Of a stretch of 58,820 bases of DNA, positions 53,789-58,820 are shown one piece after another (the stretch's first letter is position 1; each line of letters starts with the position of its first letter). The notes under the pieces were generated by a model, which saw nothing but the letters and a program-made list of their open reading frames with translations, made no database searches and was not told where the DNA came from. Position numbers and translations under genes: made by a program. Source of the stretch: Acidobacteriota bacterium (GTDB lineage: Bacteria; Acidobacteriota; Terriglobia; UBA7540); NCBI GenBank assembly GCA_023474345.1, contig JAMCXS010000008.1:1-58820 (forward strand), given 5' to 3'.

Positions 53789-55435
53789 TTAGCCGTCCCT
53801 TGGTTCCCGCGTCAGCCTTCGGGATGGCGGTTGTTTGGACTGATTTTCTTGTTTTGGGGTTTTCTTCGCAAGCTTCTCTGTCACCTCACGAAGAATCCCC
53901 TTGGCGTTGATCCTGTAATGCACGGCCTCTCTCGCCAGTGCGCAGTCTTTGGCCGTGGTGGTACCGGAATAGTACGCCGGGAAGTACAACTCTCCGGCCA
54001 GCGCACAGGCCACCAGGAACCTCCCGGTCGCGTCTGCAGTCATTTTGTCCAGCTTGGCGCTGGCGAGTTTCGGATAGTCGGAGTAACCGCCGTTCACCCC
54101 TTTGACCTTGGACTCTTCCCAGCCGAAGAATTTGAACAAGCGGTGCTGGCTGTCGTGGCCGACTTGCTGAAACAAGCTCGTCGCCACGAGGTCGAGTTCG
54201 TGCCGCCCCAGCGGGCTGGGCACGCGCTTGAACACCTCTTCGAGTAAGCGCTTCCTATAGGCTTGCTGAACGCGAAGCGCCAAGGCTTGTTTCTTGCGCT
54301 CGGCCTTCTGTTCAGCCGTGAGCGGCGTCCGGTGAAGCGCGTGCGTCCGGCACTTCTTGTCAGTGCAGATGTAGAGTTTCGTGCCGGCGCGTTTCCCTTC
54401 CACGATCACGGCGGCGGTTGTCGCAGGACACTCGCCGGCCTTCGCGTCCGAGTAGTCGGGCCGGTAAAGGATGCCCTGCAAGGGCTTGTGGCCGTAATAA
54501 GGGAACGACTCCGAAACCTTGACCGGCTTTTCACCTGCTGCTTCGAGTTCTTTGAGGCGAAGCGTGACGAGCGCGGACTCTTTCTGGCTGTAGCATTCAG
54601 GATCCGTGCAAACATCCGCCTTCCTGATGCTGTCCGCAAAGAGCAGCGGGTTCGATCCCGACCGCTTCGGACAGGTCGAGCAAGGTCCGGCGGCAGGAAC
54701 CAGGTTCGGATCGTTCGCATCGAAGGGAGCTTGGGCAAGGCTCAGGTGGATTTCGCGCTCGATCCAGTCGCGAAGTTCACGGACGCTGATCGGACGCGGG
54801 TCCTTGTCCTTGAGGATGGCTTTCGCCGTGCGGTGGTCGGGGAAGCATTCCTGCAAGGCCAACTCCTGGTATTTGGGCTCCAACCGGGCGATCTCGTTCG
54901 CGTGGCCCACGGTCAACTTGCCTTCGTAAAAGGCAGCCTGAAGGTTGGACGTGAGGTCGGCGAGTTTCAACCGAGCGTAAATGTACTTGGGTGACCGGCC
55001 AATTTTCTGGGAGAGTGTATCCACAGTGTAAAGCTCGGGATTCTGCTGCATCAAAGCGGCGTAGCCGCGAGCCTCGTCCAATTCGTGCACGTCTTCGCGC
55101 TGGACGTTCTCAATGACGGCAAGCTCCAGGGCTTCGGCGTCACTGAGGTTCACGACGCGGGCGGGAATGGTTTGCCTCTTGGCAGCGCGCGAGGCTTCCC
55201 AGCGCCGCTCCCCGCAAACGATCTCGTAGCCGTCTCCGTTGAGAGGGCGGACGAGGATCGGCTGGAGGACGCCGCGCTGTTGGATGCTTGCAGTCAATTC
55301 CGCGAGGGCTTTCTCGTCTTTGCGGCGACGGGGATTCGCTTTCGAGAAATGAATCTGGGCGAGCGGGATTTCCTCGACCAGTGAGGGAGGTGCGTTTCCG
55401 TTTCTTGGTGTTGCAACAACTTCGATCGTGCTCAT
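53789..55435 (-). CDS. parB: ParB/Spo0J-family partition protein with zinc-ribbon-like insert
   Basis: A 548-residue ParB. GAAAGGAAAA precedes its ATG. The ParB N-terminal domain is EEIPLAQIHFSKANPRR, QRGVLQPILVRPL and YEIVCGERRWEASRAAK (the CTP-binding GERR box). A HTH follows (LSQKIGRSPKYIYARLKLAD, LTVGHANEIARL). The C-terminal half has two Cys sets (CSTCPKRSGSNP, CTDPECYSQK; CTDKKCRTH), as in plasmid and ICE ParB-like proteins. No ParA is adjacent, so it may act as a regulator or nuclease-recruiting factor rather than a classical partitioner. Confidence 0.93.
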   Translation of the reverse strand: MSTIEVVATPRNGNAPPSLVEEIPLAQIHFSKANPRRRKDEKALAELTASIQQRGVLQPILVRPLNGDGYEIVCGERRWEASRAAKRQTIPARVVNLSDAEALELAVIENVQREDVHELDEARGYAALMQQNPELYTVDTLSQKIGRSPKYIYARLKLADLTSNLQAAFYEGKLTVGHANEIARLEPKYQELALQECFPDHRTAKAILKDKDPRPISVRELRDWIEREIHLSLAQAPFDANDPNLVPAAGPCSTCPKRSGSNPLLFADSIRKADVCTDPECYSQKESALVTLRLKELEAAGEKPVKVSESFPYYGHKPLQGILYRPDYSDAKAGECPATTAAVIVEGKRAGTKLYICTDKKCRTHALHRTPLTAEQKAERKKQALALRVQQAYRKRLLEEVFKRVPSPLGRHELDLVATSLFQQVGHDSQHRLFKFFGWEESKVKGVNGGYSDYPKLASAKLDKMTADATGRFLVACALAGELYFPAYYSGTTTAKDCALAREAVHYRINAKGILREVTEKLAKKTPKQENQSKQPPSRRLTREPRDG

Positions 55436-55537
55436 TTCGATCTTTTTCCTTTCAAGGGAATTAGGGATGGGCCGTTTTGGGAAAAGGGACCACGGCCAAC
55501 CCGTTTTTCAAAGAACCGGATGGATTACTTCTCCGGG

Positions 55538-55756
55538 TTAATGGATGGTGGGAATGGCAGCCCGAACGAGATCATCGAACTCGGGCTGGAAGGCGTAGAG
55601 CACGCGGAGGGCGTACTGGAGCCCTTCGGCTTTGTGCCAGAGGCGCTGGGCCTCTTCCGGGTTGGGATGCCGGACAGCTTCGTGGTTCCACGCCTCCACC
55701 TGCGATTCGATCTGGACAACGAGGTTCTGGTAGAGGTGGGGATTCACGCACTCCAT
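55538..55756 (-). CDS. Small helical protein of the ParB module
   Basis: A 72-residue protein (MECVNPHLYQNLVVQIESQV, EEAQRLWHKAEGLQYALRVL) starting at ATG 55756 behind AAAGGAGG; longer starts are unsupported. All-helical, probably a small adaptor. It begins 11 bases after the DUF932 gene and ends 102 bases before parB. No family known to me. Confidence 0.7.
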   Translation of the reverse strand: MECVNPHLYQNLVVQIESQVEAWNHEAVRHPNPEEAQRLWHKAEGLQYALRVLYAFQPEFDDLVRAAIPTIH

Positions 55757-55767
55757 GGCGCCTCCTT

Positions 55768-56493
55768 TCAGGCGATCCCCGAAAGGAACGCGCCGAGCTT
55801 CGCCGTGGCCTTGAACTGCGGGATGGGATCGAGTTCCTTGAAGGCCGAGGTGAAGGCATTCGAGAGGCTCCACATGGTGCGTGGGGCGAAGTCCTCATAG
55901 GGCGGCGAGAAGTAGAGCTCGTGGACTTTCCGCGCCAGGTGCTTCGGCGCGTCGAGTTTCTCTTCGATGAACGCCCGGTAGATCAGGAGCTTGGCGTCAG
56001 TCTCCGGCAGTTGAAGGCCCTTCCAGGCTTCGATCTGCCGCCGCATGGGCTCGAAGTTCCGCTGCATCCGGTCCACGCCGACGGAAAGGGCGTCCACCAG
56101 GCTGAAATGCTTCGAGTGCTTGGCGAGGACCGGCGTGAAATCGCCGTGGAAGGCCATGTTGTCGCAAACAAAGACCCGGTAGCCGACCGTGAGCGCCAGG
56201 CGCATGGACTTGTCGTTGGCATTCCTGACGCCGATCGAGAACCGGCAGCCGTCGAAGCTCGTTTCGAGGTCCAGAACGCCGAACATCCTCATGCCGTCAC
56301 TCGACACGGCGTATTCGTCCCGGACGACGCCGATATGTCGGAAGCTCAGGGTTTCCGAAAGAGCTTCCACGATTTCGAAGTGCGGCACGGGACGGTGGGT
56401 GGCCGTGGCTTCCGGGGTGGGCAGGGCTTTCAAATCTTCGCGCGAAAGCTTGCGCGCGCCCGCGTGGGCGATGAGTTGAGAGGTTTGTTCCAT
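55768..56493 (-). CDS. DUF932 phage/plasmid-like protein
   Basis: A 241-residue protein. ATG 56493 follows AAAAAGGAG. FEIVEALSETLSFRHIGVVRD, MRMFGVLDLETSFDGCRFSIGVRNANDKSMRL and VGYRVFVCDNMAFHGDF match DUF932 (TIGR03299-like), found on plasmids, phages and ICEs. Biochemical role unknown. It sits between the RuvC-like pair and parB in one co-directional run. Confidence 0.88.
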   Translation of the reverse strand: MEQTSQLIAHAGARKLSREDLKALPTPEATATHRPVPHFEIVEALSETLSFRHIGVVRDEYAVSSDGMRMFGVLDLETSFDGCRFSIGVRNANDKSMRLALTVGYRVFVCDNMAFHGDFTPVLAKHSKHFSLVDALSVGVDRMQRNFEPMRRQIEAWKGLQLPETDAKLLIYRAFIEEKLDAPKHLARKVHELYFSPPYEDFAPRTMWSLSNAFTSAFKELDPIPQFKATAKLGAFLSGIA

Positions 56494-56589
56494 AGGGTTT
56501 CTCCTTTTTGTTAAGGTGCGATTCGGGCGCGAGCGCCCGTGGCAGAGGGCGTATGCGGCCACCCTCTGCCGCGGACGTTCGGCCAGAGA

Positions 56590-57102
56590 TCACGAAGGGC
56601 GGGGATTTCCTGCGGCGGAACAGGCCAGCGCCAGGGCCACGGCGTCGAACATGTTGAGGACACGCCGCCGTTTCCAGTTCCGGTCGGGCGGAAGGAAGGC
56701 CATGAGTTTGGGAAACTGGCGAGTCACGGCTCGGGCAACTTCCTCCTTGGTCGCCCAGCCGTTACCGGCCACGGCCTTTTTGACGGTATTGGCGGCGAGG
56801 CTCACCACGGTGATTCCGTTGCGCCGTCCCAAAGCCGCGATCTCACTGGCCAGGAAACTCAGGATCGCAGCATGGCGGTGGCTCCTGCCGACAAAAGTCT
56901 TCTCGACGGCGAGCACGGAAGGTCGGAAATCCCGGAGCAACCGCGCCACGGTCGCCCGAACCTGCCGGAGCCGTTCCACTGGCGACGGGAGTTTTCGGAA
57001 AGTTTCAACCCCGCTGTAGAGCAGAGTGCCGCGCTCAAGCACGGCCACGCCCATCTCGCGCGTACCGGGATCGATCGCTAGGATTCTTTGTTTCTTAGGC
57101 AT
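56590..57102 (-). CDS. RuvC-like resolvase/nuclease 2
   Basis: A 170-residue RNase H-fold protein. Strand 1 is RILAIDPGTREMGVAVLE (catalytic Asp), strand 4 PSVLAVEKTFVGRS (Glu) and the C-terminal helix NMFDAVALALAC (Asp). This arrangement is that of RuvC Holliday-junction resolvases. KEEVARAVTRQFP is the DNA-contacting helix region. Its ATG lies inside the last codons of the upstream paralogue (8-base overlap). No RuvAB nearby, so it is the element's own nuclease. Confidence 0.85.
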   Translation of the reverse strand: MPKKQRILAIDPGTREMGVAVLERGTLLYSGVETFRKLPSPVERLRQVRATVARLLRDFRPSVLAVEKTFVGRSHRHAAILSFLASEIAALGRRNGITVVSLAANTVKKAVAGNGWATKEEVARAVTRQFPKLMAFLPPDRNWKRRRVLNMFDAVALALACSAAGNPRPS

Positions 57103-57646
57103 AATGGAGTGGAGTTTCGAGGGAAAGCAGGGAGAGCGCCCGGCGCTCCCGGCGCCATGTTTCATAAGAGACATGGGCGAAGGCCACGGCATCGAAGATG
57201 GCCATCCGCTCGTCCTCGCTCATCCAGGGCTTGCGCACGGGCGGCAAGTAAGGCGCAAGCTCCGGGAATTGCGAGCTGAGGGTGACAGCAATCTGGCGTT
57301 TGGTGGCGGGACCTTTTGCGGAAAAACCTCGTTGCACCATTCGTCTTGAAATCCGGCGTATGCGGAGATGATGAGCGCGGGCCAGGGCAGGAAGGTTCTT
57401 AATCACCCGGAGGGCGCGCCCGCGCCGCCGGCAGCCTTGGTCACTCGTGCGCTCCACGACCAGAACCTCAGGCTGATAGCGGCGGATCAGCGCGGTGGCC
57501 CGTTCAAGATATTTCCCTTTTCCTTTTGCTCGCTTCAGGCCCCAGTCCACGAGCACGGCGGGGCCGTCGAGGACCGCGAAGCCGAAGCCTCGGCGCGAAG
57601 GGTCAATCGCCAGGACACGTCGGGGGCCTCGACACGGAGGGTTCAT
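57095..57646 (-). CDS. RuvC-like resolvase/nuclease 1
   Basis: A 183-residue paralogue of the next gene: RVLAIDPSRRGFGFAVLDG (Asp), EVLVVERTSDQGCRRRG (Glu) and MAIFDAVAFAHVS (Asp). TKRQIAVTLSSQFPELAPYLPP parallels EVARAVTRQFPKLMAFLPP of its partner. It differs by a basic stretch (HHLRIRRISRRMVQRG). The ATG overlaps the XRE stop (ATGA). Both paralogues keep all three acids, so a heterodimeric junction resolvase is possible. Confidence 0.82.
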   Translation of the reverse strand: MNPPCRGPRRVLAIDPSRRGFGFAVLDGPAVLVDWGLKRAKGKGKYLERATALIRRYQPEVLVVERTSDQGCRRRGRALRVIKNLPALARAHHLRIRRISRRMVQRGFSAKGPATKRQIAVTLSSQFPELAPYLPPVRKPWMSEDERMAIFDAVAFAHVSYETWRRERRALSLLSLETPLHYA

Positions 57647-57996
57647 GAAGGGAGGCTTCCTGCCGTAGCGGAGGCCGACAGGGATTGCAGGGCCAAAATC
57701 TTTCGGAGCGTAAGCGGATTCGCACCTGACGCGCAGAGTCCATCGGCGAGAGAACGAGCCCGTGCGATCGTTTCTGCTTCGACCTTTTGATAGAGTCCGG
57801 CAAAGAGCTCTCTTACCGGGGCGCGGAAGAGGATTTCATAGGCAAAGGCGGTGGGAAGATCCGGCTGGCGATCAAGCTGCTCATGGCGTGCGACATTCAC
57901 GCCGTTGGCGGTTCCGATCAAAAACGCGACTTCCTCTTGGGACAGGCACGACCGTTTTCGATATGTTCTCAGATAGCTTTCGAGGGGAGCGGACAT
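57643..57996 (-). CDS. XRE-family HTH regulator
   Basis: A 117-residue protein with an N-terminal Cro/CI-type HTH (LRTYRKRSCLSQEEVAFLIG then VNVARHEQLDRQPDL) and a helical C-terminus (VRELFAGLYQKVEAETIARA). No strong RBS at the ATG (57996). First gene of the XRE-RuvC-RuvC-DUF932-orf72-parB run. The palindrome at 58049-58071, 53-75 bases upstream, is a natural autoregulatory operator. Confidence 0.85.
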   Translation of the reverse strand: MSAPLESYLRTYRKRSCLSQEEVAFLIGTANGVNVARHEQLDRQPDLPTAFAYEILFRAPVRELFAGLYQKVEAETIARARSLADGLCASGANPLTLRKILALQSLSASATAGSLPS

Positions 57997-58048
57997 GATG
58001 GGATTTATTTTTCAAGGTACGCTTCCCCCTGCTTCAAGAAAGGCGGCC

Positions 58049-58071
58049 AAACTTACCGCAGCGGTAAGTTT
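58049..58071. promoter_or_regulatory. Perfect 23-bp palindrome upstream of the XRE gene
   Basis: Arms AAACTTACCGC and GCGGTAAGTTT flank one central A. Nearby GTAAG (58163-58167) and CTTAC (58177-58181) form a looser copy. The CTTACC/GGTAAG core recurs after parB (53772-53787). Likely operator of the XRE protein or a ParB-binding site. Confidence 0.7.
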
Positions 58072-58820
58072 CAGGCCACAAGAAAGGCCGAGTTCGACCC
58101 GGCTCGGCACGGACGCCTTATTTTACCGTGCGAATAGAAGCGGACGTGGGGATGGCCGGTGGGTAAGCTGGGGAGACTTACTTTGTAGTTCAGGGACGAG
58201 GGGTGGCCAATAAACCTTGAAATTAAGCGCGGTGACTTAAATATTAGTGGGTTGGAACTCGCTGATCGTGCACGGAATCTGTAAAGTCGGAGAGGGTGTT
58301 CCTTTCGCTTGTACCAACCGGGATCTCGCACCTTGGAATTCAAAATACAGGTCAGCGCCTTCACCGCCGACCGACCATTGAATTGTGTGACCTTTCTCAC
58401 GGCAGGAATTTTTCGCTTGACAAAGCATCGTGCGCAGATGTATACGCATGTGTCATCAGTACTGCATAGTAAATAGCAGACCGTTTCCATAGAAGTCAGG
58501 CCCCGGGACATGCTCATGCTCAACGGAATTATTTCTCTTTACGTTCTCATGCTCTGTTTCACGGCGGCCACCCACCCGCTTACCATGAGCCGTTTGAGCA
58601 CAGCAGTCGCAGCGCCCTGGAGCGGCCTGAGATTCACCAAGAGAGTCATGGGCATTTCCCAAGCCGTTCGCTTGACAATTCGTCGTGGTTTCAGGGAGGG
58701 GACATGCGAAACTGTGCTGATATTTTGTGAGCGATATGCGAACCGCATCTTGCTGGCGACAGGGGGGATATAGCATCGTGGCTTGTTGGTGGGGAGGCAG
58801 GTCCGATGACACATGCGTAT
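58072..58820. other. Right edge, no gene supported
   Basis: Overlapping short frames occur on both strands without RBS, motifs or consistent composition. Apart from the loose GTAAG...CTTAC repeat at 58163-58181 I see no structure. The element continues beyond the window. Confidence 0.45.

Larger units (their letters stand above)
36691..58820. mobile_element. Integrated element, left end to window edge
   Basis: Starts at the tRNA-Gly break with a tyrosine integrase. It carries accessory content throughout: truncated methyltransferase, novel VWA/NYN operon, type I restriction operon with PHP-SMC ATPase, and an XRE/RuvC-like/DUF932/ParB maintenance module. The right end, with the remaining tRNA half, is not in the window. 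It may be composite, since a possible second att relic lies near 43960-44143. Confidence 0.65.

Noticed and set aside
55477-56514. 345-codon plus-strand frame opposite the ParB module
   Set aside because: Covers DUF932 and orf72 in antisense; the minus-strand genes have RBSs and family motifs.
58071-58523. 150-codon minus-strand frame at the right edge
   Set aside because: No RBS, no family resemblance and irregular composition.

Overview
The window looks like a chromosome of a soil-type, polysaccharide-degrading Gram-negative bacterium, most likely an Acidobacteriota member. This placement is inferred from gene style only: secreted and Tat-exported glycoside hydrolases (GH97, GH9, a clan-A enzyme, a five-bladed propeller protein), scattered house-keeping genes, and short dispersed intergenic repeats. 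No rRNA or other phylogenetic marker is present to prove it.

Core part, about 1-36650. Carbohydrate genes (clan-A hydrolase, DegT aminotransferase, GH97, aldose 1-epimerase, propeller hydrolase, GH9) alternate with house-keeping genes. The house-keeping genes are uvrA and uvrC (nucleotide excision repair), a cysteine desulfurase plus mnmA pair (sulfur relay to tRNA 2-thiouridine), two YtxH proteins with a membrane coiled-coil protein, a ThDP enzyme, and a cbiM(N)-cbiQ-cbiO cobalt/nickel ECF importer. A pair of apparently exported redox enzymes, a radical SAM protein and a SagB-like nitroreductase, face each other at 4.2-6.1 kb. The nitroreductase is preceded by two small genes, one ending in a polyglutamate tail. 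Intergenic spaces carry at least two dispersed repeat families. The more striking one is an element of about 340-375 bp present at 11.2 and 23.4 kb, with a conserved promoter-like start and helically phased AACGAACC repeats.

Accessory part, 36659 to the end. The 5' half of a tRNA-Gly gene, cut at the anticodon, is followed at once by a tyrosine integrase. From there the content is that of an integrated element. It holds a truncated methyltransferase, a PQ-loop-like membrane protein, and a winged-helix/phosphoribosyltransferase fusion. Divergent from the fusion is a strong-RBS operon with a three-hairpin leader, small basic proteins, a membrane VWA protein and a NYN RNase-like protein. On the minus strand lie a five-gene operon hsdR-hsdM-hsdS-PHP/SMC ATPase-membrane protein and a maintenance module XRE-RuvC-like-RuvC-like-DUF932-orf72-ParB, flanked by related CTTACC...GGTAAG palindromes. 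The element runs off the right edge.

The best candidates for something new are four. First, the type I restriction operon extended by a PHP-SMC ATPase and a membrane coiled-coil protein, with an hsdS broken by one base in a C6 tract. Second, the RNA-led VWA/NYN operon with its divergent wHTH-PRTase gene. Third, the tandem RuvC-like pair in the ParB module. Fourth, the dispersed AACGAACC elements. All function statements come from reading motifs by eye, since no searches could be run.
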